The notes under the pieces: model-generated
Database searches by the model: none
The model's input: only the letters and a program-made list of their open reading frames with translations
What the model was told of the DNA's origin: nothing
DNA from: Gammaproteobacteria bacterium
GTDB lineage: Bacteria > Pseudomonadota > Gammaproteobacteria > Eutrophobiales > Eutrophobiaceae
NCBI GenBank assembly: GCA_028819495.1
Contig: JAPPLI010000152.1
Span: 1 to 60,163 of the forward strand
Length of the DNA stretch: 60,163 bases
Direction: 5' to 3'
Shown: piece after piece, positions 36,687-44,469 of the stretch
Numbering within the stretch: position 1 is the first letter of the stretch
Layout: the number at the start of each line of letters is the position of its first letter
Position numbers and translations under genes: made by a program

Positions 36687-37415
36687 ATGCACTTATCATC
36701 CACTCAATCCATCGTCGTATTGACCGGAGCCGGCGTCTCCGCTGAATCCGGTATTCAAACCTTTCGCGATAACAACGGCTTGTGGGAGAACTACCGGGTG
36801 GAGGAGGTGGCTTCCCCAGAAGGCTTTGCCGCCAACCCGGTGCTGGTGCACCGGTTTTACAATATGCGCAGACACAGGCTCCTGTACGGCGGTATTGAGC
36901 CTAACCCTGCGCACCTGGCGCTGGCAAAACTGGACCGGGAGTTTACTGGTGAATTCCTGCTGGTAACCCAGAACATCGACAACCTGCATGAACGGGCCGG
37001 GTCTCAGCGGTTGCTGCATATACATGGCGAGATCCTGAAGATGCGTTGCTCCGACAGCGGTCGGGTGTATCCCATCGACCGGGACCTGTCGGTGGAAGAT
37101 CGTTGTGAATGCTGCAACGAGCCCGCCAGGCTTCGTCCCCATGTCGTCTGGTTCGGTGAAATGCCCATGGAGATGGACAGGATCTACAACGCCCTGGAGA
37201 ACTGCGACCTGTTTATTTCCATAGGCACATCCGGCAACGTCTATCCGGCCGCCGGTTTCGTCCGGCTAGCGCGAGAGTCCGGCGCCCACACCGTGGAGAT
37301 CAACCTTGAACCGTCTGCGGTACAATCGGCCTTTCATGATCATATCTATGGCCCGGCAGGAGAAAAGGTGCCGGAATTTACTGATGGCTTGCTTCATTTC
37401 AGGGAGGAAGTATAG
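36687..37415 (+). CDS. cobB: NAD-dependent protein deacylase (sirtuin CobB)
   Basis: 242 residues, Sir2 class III. NAD site [20 protein letters not shown] (14-33), [12 protein letters not shown] (94-105) and catalytic His113 in HIHGE are present. Tyr58-x2-Arg61 is the pair that recognises succinyl- and other acidic acyl-lysines, so desuccinylation is likely besides deacetylation. The zinc region has RCSDSG and CECC, the same reduced pattern as in E. coli CobB. It reverses lysine acylation, for example on acetyl-CoA synthetase. It stands alone between two toxin-antitoxin loci. Confidence 0.93.
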   Translation: MHLSSTQSIVVLTGAGVSAESGIQTFRDNNGLWENYRVEEVASPEGFAANPVLVHRFYNMRRHRLLYGGIEPNPAHLALAKLDREFTGEFLLVTQNIDNLHERAGSQRLLHIHGEILKMRCSDSGRVYPIDRDLSVEDRCECCNEPARLRPHVVWFGEMPMEMDRIYNALENCDLFISIGTSGNVYPAAGFVRLARESGAHTVEINLEPSAVQSAFHDHIYGPAGEKVPEFTDGLLHFREEV

Positions 37416-37419
37416 ATAG

Positions 37420-37842
37420 TTACGCAGGCTCGACCCGGTTCTCTACATTGGTCCCGGCCTCAACCAATCCCAGGTGTTCCACAAACGGTTTGAAATCCTT
37501 GTCTGAAAAAAGGAGTGGAATCCGTTGTTTGATGCAGAAAGTGGCGATAATCACGTCGGCCGTTTTACGTATCGTAATTCCTTTTTTGCGCAGAGAGCGA
37601 AAATTATCAGCGCTTGCCAGCGCCATTTCCCGCCCCAGCATTTCAAAGATGGTGACAGTATCGAACAGCGCTTTTGCTTTTTTATAATCCCTGTCATGTC
37701 TGAAACCCTGCAGGATCTCAGCAAGGATCAGATCTCCCGCCGCGACAGGCTGCACACCGAGCGTCTTATCAAGCGTGTCCGTCTGTTGACTATCAATACC
37801 AGTGAAATAATCTATCCAAACGCTGGAGTCCACCAGGATCAT
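37420..37842 (-). CDS. vapC: VapC-type PIN-domain toxin
   Basis: 140 residues. PIN-domain acidic residues are visible: Asp5 (MILVDSSVWID), Glu in LILAEILQGFR, Asp in RKTADVIIA and Asp in LLFSDKDF. VapC toxins are Mg-dependent RNases that cleave tRNA or rRNA. The ATG overlaps the vapB stop as ATGA. It converges with cobB, leaving only four bases between stops. Confidence 0.93.
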   Translation of the reverse strand: MILVDSSVWIDYFTGIDSQQTDTLDKTLGVQPVAAGDLILAEILQGFRHDRDYKKAKALFDTVTIFEMLGREMALASADNFRSLRKKGITIRKTADVIIATFCIKQRIPLLFSDKDFKPFVEHLGLVEAGTNVENRVEPA

Positions 37843-38033
37843 ACGGATGTTCTCATATCATTAAGATTCCCGGTCCATTCCAGTTGTCCGCGAAAACGTT
37901 TAATGCCCTCCTGTTTCTTCAACCTGACCAGGGTTTTCAGGCCGAGTTCCACGGTTTCTTTTTTGGTTTTCAGACCGCTGACCTTGATTGCTTCGTTCAT
38001 CAATTTATTGTCTATATCGATATTGGTTCTCAT
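37839..38033 (-). CDS. vapB: VapB-type antitoxin (RHH, DUF2191-like)
   Basis: 64 residues with an N-terminal ribbon-helix-helix (MRTNIDIDNKLMNEAIKVSG) and the segment TKKETVELGLKTLVRLKKQEG, typical of VapB antitoxins of this class. The C-terminal tail should bind and inhibit the VapC encoded directly downstream in a four-base overlap. A perfect 10-bp inverted repeat upstream (38059-38088) is a likely binding site for autorepression. Confidence 0.92.
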   Translation of the reverse strand: MRTNIDIDNKLMNEAIKVSGLKTKKETVELGLKTLVRLKKQEGIKRFRGQLEWTGNLNDMRTSV

Positions 38034-38058
38034 TTCCGCCTCTGGCGCTATTTCGTTT

Positions 38059-38088
38059 ATGTGTATAAGATAAGAAGTTTATACACAT
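38059..38088 (-). promoter_or_regulatory. Inverted repeat, probable vapBC operator
   Basis: ATGTGTATAA (38059-38068) and TTATACACAT (38079-38088) are perfect 10-bp complements with a 10-bp spacer, 25 bp upstream of the vapB ATG. Position and symmetry suit autoregulation by a VapBC complex. Confidence 0.65.
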
Positions 38089-38104
38089 CAGTCAAACGTT
38101 TTGC

Positions 38105-40177
38105 CAGGGTTATTTCATGCTGGCCTTCAAGGTGCAATCCGGCTGGCTGATGATCCGGACGGGGGACCAGGCGCAGTTGTGGAAGGGTCCGGGGCGTGAC
38201 GGATGACGGTGGCCCTGAGGGGTTACCCTGGCGCATTGAAGCCAATCGGCGTGCGCCGGGCGCCGGTCTGTTATCGGGACCGGTATTGCGGGGTGGGGGT
38301 CGGGGCGCGTGCCCTCAAGTGGGTGAGAGGATGGCGTTGAGGGCCTCCTGGCGTCGCATCATGAAGTGGGTATTCGCTTCGGGCAGGTAGCGGAAGCCAT
38401 GGTGGAAGACGAGGGCCAGCACGATGTTGTTGAGGGTGGCGTTGTTGGCGGGGGCATGCCGGGCGCGGTGACGGCTGGCGTCCTCGCCCAGGGTGGCATC
38501 GCGGCGGTAGTGATTGCCGTTCTCGACCTGCCAGTGGCCGCGGTTCCATTGGAGCAGTTGTTCGGGGCCGGCCTTATCGGGCGCCACGGAGGTGATGCCG
38601 TAGGCGGTCTCCCGGCGGGTCTTGCCGGTCTTCAGGCAGGTGCGTTCGCGGGTGATGCGCCAGCCCTGGCGGGCGGCGGTAAAGCTGAGCAGGCGGGGCG
38701 GCAGGGCGTGCACGTCGATACGCCGGGTCTCGATACGCCCGTGCCCCTTCTCGGGCGCGCTGACATGGTGGCGCACGCGCGGGCCGGTCCAGTCAAGCTC
38801 GGTCAGCGCCGCGAGGGTCTCCGGGCAATTGCCCTTGATGGTCAGCAGGTAATCGGCCCGGTGGATGTCAACGAGCGCCCGTTCCAGGTCGCGGGTGGCG
38901 TGCAACGCATCCAGGGTGATGACACTGCCGCGCAGGTCGACCTCGTCCAGCAGCGCCCGCAGCGCGGCCCGTTCGCCGCCCTCGTCGCGGCAGCAACGGC
39001 TGGCGAGCGGGCGGCCGCCGTGCGTCACCAGCGTCACCGTCTCGAAGTACGCCCCATCGGCATGGCGGTTGGCGCCGCGGATGCGTTTGCCGTCCGCCGC
39101 GAACACCGGCGCCTCGTCCGGCGCCTGGCGCGGCGCCGCCCACTGCTCGAGCACCGCCGCCAGGGCGTCCGGGTCGGTGTCGGCCAACACCCGGCAGAGG
39201 GTCGAGTCCGAGGGCGCCACCCAGCGCCCCGCCACCGGGTCGCGCCAGGCGCCCAGCGCCCGCAGTTCGTCCTGGCCCAGGTGCCGTGCGAAACGCTCCG
39301 TGGCCGCCGGCCCGCGCTGGCCGCTCAACCAGGCCAGCGCACACACCGACAGCACCGTCGCCAGCGAGTGCTTGCGGCCCTGGCCGCGGCGCGCATCGGG
39401 CAGCGCCGCAAACAGGTCCCGCAACGAGCACAACTCCGCCTTCGTATAGTTCACCGGGGTCGCCCGGCACGCCCACGCCGCCCGGTCCGCCGGGTCCGCC
39501 AGGCGGGCGCGCGCGTCCCGACGCAACGGGCGCACGAACATCTCCTTGGGCACCTCGTGCGGGTCCGTGTAGGCGCCGTTGTGGCGCGCAAACCCCTTGG
39601 TGCGACCCACCCGTACCCAGTTCGAGGCATCGTACACGCCCCCGTGAAAGCGGGACGGGTCCACAAACGTCTCCGCCAGCTCCAGCGGATGCCCGTAGGC
39701 CGCTGCCCAGTCCGCACTCAAACGCCGCAGACTGCGCCCCAATACCCGCGACCCCAGGCGCGCAATCCCCTGCGCCGCCGGCAACACCAGAAACCGCGTG
39801 TTATTGCCTATCAGGTGCAACCGCCGGAACTGCACCGAGCGGTGCCAGCCCAGCCACCGGTCGCGCGGGGCACACTTGAACGCCCCGGACTGCCACCCCA
39901 CCAGCGCCAGCCAGTGACCCCGCCACACCGCCACGTGACGCAGCCCCCGGCCCGCAAACTGCCGGAACCCCAGGTAATGATGCTCGGCCATCAGCGCATC
40001 CCAACGGCGCCGCTCGTCCGGCCGCACCACACGCACCTCCACCTCGCGCACCACCACCTGATTCTTGTCAAAGTCACCTGCCATGCCTCCCTTTATACAA
40101 CAGGCAAATCCAAAAAGCCAGCCCTGTTTCACACGTCCATCAAATCATCACGTTACCGCTAGCGTGAAATAGCCCTG
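38105..40177 (-). mobile_element. Complete ISAs1-like insertion sequence with DruA-like/transposase fusion
   Basis: 2,073 bp. Left end CAGGGTTATTTCATGCTGGC (38105-38124) and right end, read inward, CAGGGCTATTTCACGCTAGC (40158-40177) form 20-bp terminal inverted repeats with 17 matches. The direct repeat AACGTTTTGC flanks both ends perfectly (38095-38104 and 40178-40187), a 10-bp target duplication. One transposase gene fills it. The left 190 bp (38125-38314) are non-coding. The element is far more GC-rich than its surroundings, so it came from elsewhere, and the intact target duplication implies recent insertion. Confidence 0.93.
38315..40084 (-). CDS. ISAs1-family DDE transposase fused to N-terminal DUF4338 (DruA-like) domain
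   Basis: 589 residues from ATG 40084; a GTG at 40132 gives 605. The N-terminal 190 residues match DUF4338/DruA style: WDALMAEHHYLGFRQFAGRGLRHVAVW, HLIGNNTRFLVLP, LSADWAAAYGHPLELAETFVDPSRF, SNWVRVGRTKGFAR. A linker is followed by the ISAs1 transposase-associated domain (PDARRGQGRKHSLATVLS) and the DDE catalytic core: Asp331 (FAADGKRIRG), Asp392 (ITLDALHATRD) and Glu521 (GHWQVENGNHYRRD). DruA is a component of the Druantia phage-defence system, so its presence in a transposase suggests a DNA-binding or targeting role in transposition. Shine-Dalgarno GGGAGG ends only one base before ATG 40084, so the start is unsettled. No frameshift is visible. Confidence 0.88.
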   Translation of the reverse strand: MAGDFDKNQVVVREVEVRVVRPDERRRWDALMAEHHYLGFRQFAGRGLRHVAVWRGHWLALVGWQSGAFKCAPRDRWLGWHRSVQFRRLHLIGNNTRFLVLPAAQGIARLGSRVLGRSLRRLSADWAAAYGHPLELAETFVDPSRFHGGVYDASNWVRVGRTKGFARHNGAYTDPHEVPKEMFVRPLRRDARARLADPADRAAWACRATPVNYTKAELCSLRDLFAALPDARRGQGRKHSLATVLSVCALAWLSGQRGPAATERFARHLGQDELRALGAWRDPVAGRWVAPSDSTLCRVLADTDPDALAAVLEQWAAPRQAPDEAPVFAADGKRIRGANRHADGAYFETVTLVTHGGRPLASRCCRDEGGERAALRALLDEVDLRGSVITLDALHATRDLERALVDIHRADYLLTIKGNCPETLAALTELDWTGPRVRHHVSAPEKGHGRIETRRIDVHALPPRLLSFTAARQGWRITRERTCLKTGKTRRETAYGITSVAPDKAGPEQLLQWNRGHWQVENGNHYRRDATLGEDASRHRARHAPANNATLNNIVLALVFHHGFRYLPEANTHFMMRRQEALNAILSPT

Positions 40178-40286
40178 AACGTTTTGCTAACGATTGTTAC
40201 TAACGATGAGACAAAAGTATAGACAAAAGATATTGTCAGAATTAGCTCGCTGTGTTAGCTTGAGGAGTGACACATAAAGAGTAAGT

Positions 40287-40400
40287 ATGGAATTGTTAAC
40301 GAGGATTTTTCTCCTTGCGGTCGTATTCATAATTTCGGCGATCGTAACCCCAGTTGTAATCATTGGCATCCTGCGGTGGCTATCACCTTTGTGGAGCTAA
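40287..40400 (+). CDS. Small single-span membrane protein (37 aa)
   Basis: A 37-codon frame from ATG 40287 encodes a charged start (MELLTR), about 23 hydrophobic residues (IFLLAVVFIISAIVTPVVII) and a short LRW-containing tail. AGAG lies seven bases upstream. It ends 15 bp before the secreted-protein gene at 40416 and may be co-transcribed with it. No homologue recognised. It could be a membrane-acting peptide, for example a toxin. Confidence 0.5.
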   Translation: MELLTRIFLLAVVFIISAIVTPVVIIGILRWLSPLWS

Positions 40401-40415
40401 CAGAAGCGTACGAAA

Positions 40416-40754
40416 ATGAAGTCAGTAACGATCATGCTAGCCATAGCATTCGTATTAATTGTCGGTGTAAGTGCGCACGAGACTCAGGAGGCGGACGAAT
40501 ACGGATACATACACAAACATAAAGAAGGGCCAATAGGACCAGACAACTATTGGCATCCTCACATGTACGAGCAGGCGCCGCCATCCACGGATGTGACTGA
40601 ATTGAGGCGCGCATTTGAGGCCAGACAAAAGGCAGCTCAAAGAGAGCACGATTTGTACATCGAAACGATACGGCAGGGAATCGAGCAAAGCAGACACAAC
40701 GAGTACGAACTCGAACTGCTTGAACTTATCCTGGAAGATTCAACCGAATATTGA
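40416..40754 (+). CDS. Secreted histidine-rich small protein, unknown function
   Basis: 112 residues with a clear signal peptide (MKSVTIMLAIAFVLIVGVSA, cleavage before HETQ). The mature N-terminal part has many His, Tyr and acidic residues (YGYIHKHKEGPIGPDNYWHPHMY), which could bind metal. The rest is a long charged helix (ELRRAFEARQKAAQREHDLYIETIRQ). Not recognised. It lies between the insertion sequence and a nuclease cassette. Confidence 0.65.
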   Translation: MKSVTIMLAIAFVLIVGVSAHETQEADEYGYIHKHKEGPIGPDNYWHPHMYEQAPPSTDVTELRRAFEARQKAAQREHDLYIETIRQGIEQSRHNEYELELLELILEDSTEY

Positions 40755-40802
40755 TTCCAGTAAGCAACTATAGGCTTGTTTGCCTTGCTGAGTCATGACT
40801 TT

Positions 40803-41540
40803 ATGGATATCCGTCAGACTACTACAAGTTCACGAACTAAAGACTTATCCCGCTTCTACCGCACCCTGGAACGATTGGAAACAGGTATTGGGGGAATGCG
40901 TAAACTCTCAGATTGTCACGGCAGGATGAAATGGCCGGATCGTGGTGTTTATTTCTTTTTTGAACCAGGAGAGTCCCGTTCTGATTTCGGTGCTAATCCG
41001 CGTGTTGTTCGTATAGGCACACATGCGTTGACTTCAAGCTCTCGCACCAGTCTTTGGAACAGGTTATCCCAACACCGTGGAGTTGCAGCAACCGGTGGTG
41101 GAAATCACAGGGGTTCTATCTTTCGTCTGATTGTAGGAGAGGCACTGATGGTGCGCGATTCCCGTTATAGTGTTACTTCATGGGGAAAAGGAACATCTGC
41201 GTCTTCCGATATACGAGCTACTGAAATAGAGCTTGAAAAAAAGGTCAGCAATGTAATCAGGGAAATGCCTTTTCTTTGGTTGGAAGTCGACGACCCTCCC
41301 GGCCGAGATAGCTTACGAAGACATATCGAACGTAACTCTATTGCCTTGCTCAGTAGCTACAACCGAACGGTTATCGACCCGCCGTCCAACGACTGGCTGG
41401 GAATGCACAGCCCACGTACGAAAATTCGAGAATCGGGACTGTGGAACCAAAATCACGTTGAAGAGACATACGATCCAAACTTCCTGTCAGTCCTTGGTGA
41501 TCTGGTTACCAAGCAAATCAATACATGGAACCACCCATGA
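40803..41540 (+). CDS. GIY-YIG-like nuclease-domain protein
   Basis: 245 residues from ATG 40803. A GIY-YIG-like core can be traced: Gly48-Val-Tyr50 (DRGVYFFFEPGE), the strand RVVRIGTHAL with Arg70-Ile-Gly72 in place of YIG, and SLWNRLSQHRG with Arg87 and His91, the usual catalytic Arg and helix. An acidic residue in ATEIELEKKV (about 158) may complete the metal site. The protein is therefore probably a DNA endonuclease. Its stop overlaps the next gene's ATG (ATGA), linking it to an HNH nuclease, which points to restriction of foreign DNA. The extra N-terminal 45 residues are unassigned. An upstream TTG at 40776 is less likely as start. Confidence 0.72.
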   Translation: MDIRQTTTSSRTKDLSRFYRTLERLETGIGGMRKLSDCHGRMKWPDRGVYFFFEPGESRSDFGANPRVVRIGTHALTSSSRTSLWNRLSQHRGVAATGGGNHRGSIFRLIVGEALMVRDSRYSVTSWGKGTSASSDIRATEIELEKKVSNVIREMPFLWLEVDDPPGRDSLRRHIERNSIALLSSYNRTVIDPPSNDWLGMHSPRTKIRESGLWNQNHVEETYDPNFLSVLGDLVTKQINTWNHP

Positions 41541-42520
41541 GCCTGGCTGACGAAATTAGGGAACATGCGCTTCAACATTATGTTGTACCGGCTAGAACAG
41601 CAGGGAACAACACGTTTGCAATTCGGGCGGGAGAGGTCAGCAGAAATATGTCCCTTCATAACCGGGTTCCTGCGGTTTGTGATGCTCTGAGCTCCCGGAA
41701 ATTCCTTGATATGGGAGGTTTAGAACTTATTGAACAAAATGGTCCTCGGCAGAGCACAACTACTACTTTTCGCTATAGTTTTGTCAGTGTCTCAAAGGAC
41801 CAGGGTGTCCTGAATTACAAAGCTTCCATGCTGCAGGATGTTCTGGTACATCCCGAGCTTCACACCAGAAAAGAGGCGCCGCTGGGCTATGAGGTATTCA
41901 ACTTCATGAGGTCTCATCTGCAAACGGAAGGATTTATTCCAATAAAGAACAAAGTCATTTTTGACAAATTAGATCAGAAATATACCCGACAACAAATCAG
42001 AGGAAGAGCCGAGAAGTTCAGGAGGAAATTTCGGAAAGCCTGTGAAGAAAAAGGATACGACCACACTCTTTTTTTTGAGAATAAGAATGAGCTGGTCGAA
42101 AAACTGAATTCTTCGGTGTTTGCATATGATGAACTTGAGAAGAAGACCAGAGATGCGCGCAAGGTAATCAATAAAACATCATCTTCCCTACCTATATCCG
42201 CGGGCGTAATCCAACCTCAAAAAAGAAAACAGACGATTACTCAATATGCAAGGAGCCCGCTGGTAAGAGCATGGGTGCTGGAACGTGCTGGTGATACATG
42301 TGAATTGTGTTCTCATAAGGCACCGTTTGTAAAAGAAGACGGCACGCCTTTCTTGGAAATACACCATATTACGCAATTATCACAAGGAGGCCCCGATACA
42401 TTGGAAAACACCGTTGCCTTATGTCCCAACTGTCATCGAGATTTACACTACGGTAGAGATCGGAAGAAAAAAGAGCGAAAGTTACGCGGCTATTTGAAAA
42501 AGCTGAACTTGCCGGGTTAA
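41537..42520 (+). CDS. HNH endonuclease with unassigned N-terminal domain
   Basis: 327 residues. The C-terminal ~70 residues form a zinc-finger HNH nuclease like McrA: CELC, EIHHITQLSQGGPDTLENTVALC, CPNCHRDLHYG, with all four metal cysteines and the catalytic HH and N present. The first 230 residues are not recognised; they include a beta-rich segment with IRAGEVSRNMSLHNRVPAVCDAL that could read DNA modifications, as N-terminal domains of McrA-type enzymes do, and a basic linker (RKFRKACEEKGYD). ATG 41537 is taken as start because it overlaps the GIY-YIG stop (ATGA). Likely a restriction nuclease. Confidence 0.85.
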   Translation: MSLADEIREHALQHYVVPARTAGNNTFAIRAGEVSRNMSLHNRVPAVCDALSSRKFLDMGGLELIEQNGPRQSTTTTFRYSFVSVSKDQGVLNYKASMLQDVLVHPELHTRKEAPLGYEVFNFMRSHLQTEGFIPIKNKVIFDKLDQKYTRQQIRGRAEKFRRKFRKACEEKGYDHTLFFENKNELVEKLNSSVFAYDELEKKTRDARKVINKTSSSLPISAGVIQPQKRKQTITQYARSPLVRAWVLERAGDTCELCSHKAPFVKEDGTPFLEIHHITQLSQGGPDTLENTVALCPNCHRDLHYGRDRKKKERKLRGYLKKLNLPG

Positions 42521-42581
42521 CTATTTTTACGGCGGTACATACAACTATCAAACACATGACTGGCAGCCCGATTTCTGAGTA

Positions 42582-43553
42582 ATGACGAATACAGATCACA
42601 TTCTTGAACTCCTGCGCAGGCAGCCAGGGTTGGATGATGACCGGATATCTGAACTTACAGGAATCAAACCTCGCCAGCAAGTTAACCAGATTTGTCGCCG
42701 TCTTGAAAACCAGGGCGTACTACGGCGCTGCACAGGTGTAACAGGAAAAATCGTAAATTACCCTGTTGAGGGATTTTCGAAGGGGGATGCGTTACCGGTC
42801 AAGCCTACAGATTCCATTGCGCACCAGCACCAACAATCTGACTTGGTCAGAGCTAAATCAGCTATATCGGATCAGAGAGACCCTACTAGAAAAATCACGC
42901 TGGAACTAACACCTGAAACTTTACTCATCCTGCCGTGTTCAGGTAAAAAACTGCCGTTGTACGGTGTGCGTGATACGGGACCGCGAATAATTGACTATCT
43001 ACCCGATGATCTGGCAAGCAAATTAAACAGTGCGAGAAGAAGTGTCCATCGTAATTATGCCAATGTTGACGAACAAACTTTGGTTAGTGCCTGGCGACGA
43101 TACGATGGGCACCTATACAAAGCAGCACGCGAAGAATTGAGAGATGCCCTTGATAACGGAATGCATATTCTTATCCTTAGTGGGGGATATGGTGTGTTAC
43201 TGGCGAATGAGCCGATCGGGATTTATCAGGTCCGTCTCAACCTTGCCTGGTGGCCGAAGGGCTTACTGGAGGAAGTGATCGCGAGCTACACATGGCGTCA
43301 CAAGCTGAAACGAGTGATCGCGGTTGTCTCTAGAACAACCTCTTACCGGAGCCTGCTAAAACGAGTGGATTGGCGTCCGACAAATGCAGAAGAGGTAGTA
43401 CTGTTGATGCCGGAAACTGTCCAAAGAGGTGCGATGGTCAAGGCGCCCAGGTCCCAGGGAGAAGCTATTTCAGCGTTGATAAGTGGTAAGCTCAATCAAG
43501 GCTGGCGCAGTTCTGATGGGCTTAGAATCTGTGCAGAGAAGATTCAACTTTAG
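42582..43553 (+). CDS. Winged-helix protein with YaaA/DUF6884-like domain
   Basis: 323 residues. The N-terminal winged helix (ILELLRRQPGLDDDRISELTGIKPRQQVNQICRRL) should bind DNA. The C-terminal part has LLILPCSGKKLP, a long helix-rich segment and ILILSGGYGVLLANEPIGIYQ, the layout of YaaA/DUF6884-type proteins (nucleic-acid binding, linked to oxidative stress or modified bases). It starts 61 bp after the HNH gene and is likely the third member of the same cassette. A role as a specificity or regulatory factor is inference. Confidence 0.65.
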   Translation: MTNTDHILELLRRQPGLDDDRISELTGIKPRQQVNQICRRLENQGVLRRCTGVTGKIVNYPVEGFSKGDALPVKPTDSIAHQHQQSDLVRAKSAISDQRDPTRKITLELTPETLLILPCSGKKLPLYGVRDTGPRIIDYLPDDLASKLNSARRSVHRNYANVDEQTLVSAWRRYDGHLYKAAREELRDALDNGMHILILSGGYGVLLANEPIGIYQVRLNLAWWPKGLLEEVIASYTWRHKLKRVIAVVSRTTSYRSLLKRVDWRPTNAEEVVLLMPETVQRGAMVKAPRSQGEAISALISGKLNQGWRSSDGLRICAEKIQL

Positions 43554-43743
43554 CCAAATCCCTGTGGGGGTAAACCCAATACAATCTTCGTGCCAGCTAG
43601 AGAAAATCATGTAATGGCCAACTCCAGGGAGCGGGTGTTTGTAGATATAGGGTTCTCTTAAAAATAAAACAGTTGCGGTTTTGCCGTTGGTGATTCAGAG
43701 CCTCCATATTGCCCTCCCTTGGAATAACACCCGATTTTTCCTG
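43554..43743. other. Intergenic region before higBA
   Basis: About 190 bp with no supported coding frame, hairpin array or RNA gene. The last part leads into the higBA promoter. Confidence 0.4.
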
Positions 43744-43795
43744 TTGACGTTCTGGTAATCAGGTATTATATTGACGATTGACGTAATACGTCAAT
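43744..43795 (+). promoter_or_regulatory. higBA promoter and palindromic operator
   Basis: TTGACG (43744-43749) and TATATT (43767-43772) are 17 bp apart. Directly downstream lies a perfect 19-nt palindrome ATTGACGTAATACGTCAAT (43777-43795, single central A), 17 bp before the higB ATG. It is a good site for autorepression by HigA. Confidence 0.7.
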
Positions 43796-43812
43796 TTATG
43801 CTTGGACGGAAC

Positions 43813-44088
43813 ATGATAAAAGGCTTTAGATGTAAGAAAACAAAGCGCCTGTTCGAGGGCGAACGAGTAGCTGCATTTTCTGGTTTTTCCAGACAGGCTG
43901 AAAAACGTTTAAGGATACTGGATGCCTCGGAAACGCTTGAGGCGTTAAAAGCTTTGCCAAGTAATCGTTTTGAAGCGTTATCCGGTGACAGAGCAGGACA
44001 ATACAGCATACGCATCAATAGGCAATGGCGAGTGTGTTTTACATGGAACAGAGGAGCTTATAAGGTGGAAATCACAGATTATCATTAA
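43813..44088 (+). CDS. higB: HigB-type RelE-superfamily toxin
   Basis: 91 residues from ATG 43813 (MIKGFRCKKTKRLFEGERV), matching the standard HigB start; GGA lies six bases upstream. The frame is open further upstream across the promoter palindrome, which is not expected to be coding. Signature residues at the end, RAGQYSIRINRQWRVCFTW, form the RNase core. HigB cleaves mRNA on the ribosome. It is followed by its HigA antitoxin in the toxin-first order typical of this family. Confidence 0.92.
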   Translation: MIKGFRCKKTKRLFEGERVAAFSGFSRQAEKRLRILDASETLEALKALPSNRFEALSGDRAGQYSIRINRQWRVCFTWNRGAYKVEITDYH

Positions 44089-44125
44089 GTACATAAAGAA
44101 ATAATAGAAAGTTATGGTGGCGAAC

Positions 44126-44428
44126 ATGGCTAGAGAACCAATACACCCAGGTGAATTTCTGGCAGACGAGTTAGAAGAAATTAAAATATCTGCAACCGAG
44201 TTGTCGCGTCAGATCGACGTGCCGGCTAACCGTATTTCCCAGATAGTTCGGGGCAAGCGTGATATTTCTGCTGATACAGCATTGCGCCTTGGCCAGTTTT
44301 TCGGGACCGGTCCGGAATTGTGGCTGAACCTGCAAAAGGCTTATGATCTGGACAAGGCTAAAGCAGTGCTGGAGAAAGACATCAGAAAGATACAGCGTTG
44401 GCAACCTGAAGTACGCATAGTTGGGTAA
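44126..44428 (+). CDS. higA: HigA-type XRE antitoxin
   Basis: 100 residues from ATG 44126 (GGTGG upstream); an in-frame ATG at 44114 adds four residues. The helix-turn-helix (ATELSRQIDVPANRISQIVRGKRDISADTALRLGQFFG) is of the HigA type, followed by the tail ELWLNLQKAYDLDKAKAVLEKD. It should neutralise HigB and repress the operon at the upstream palindrome. Confidence 0.92.
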   Translation: MAREPIHPGEFLADELEEIKISATELSRQIDVPANRISQIVRGKRDISADTALRLGQFFGTGPELWLNLQKAYDLDKAKAVLEKDIRKIQRWQPEVRIVG

Positions 44429-44469
44429 TATCAGATCAGTCTAACAACAAACAGTATTGGTGACTTGCC

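Noticed and set aside
38057..38245. 62-codon minus-strand frame across the left IS end
   Set aside because: It crosses the terminal repeat and target duplication of the insertion sequence, so it is a chance frame created by insertion.
38366..40162. 598-codon open frame on the plus strand opposite the transposase
   Set aside because: An antisense shadow caused by high GC in the third codon position; low-complexity Arg/Ala/Gly-rich product, while the minus strand encodes a clear DDE transposase.
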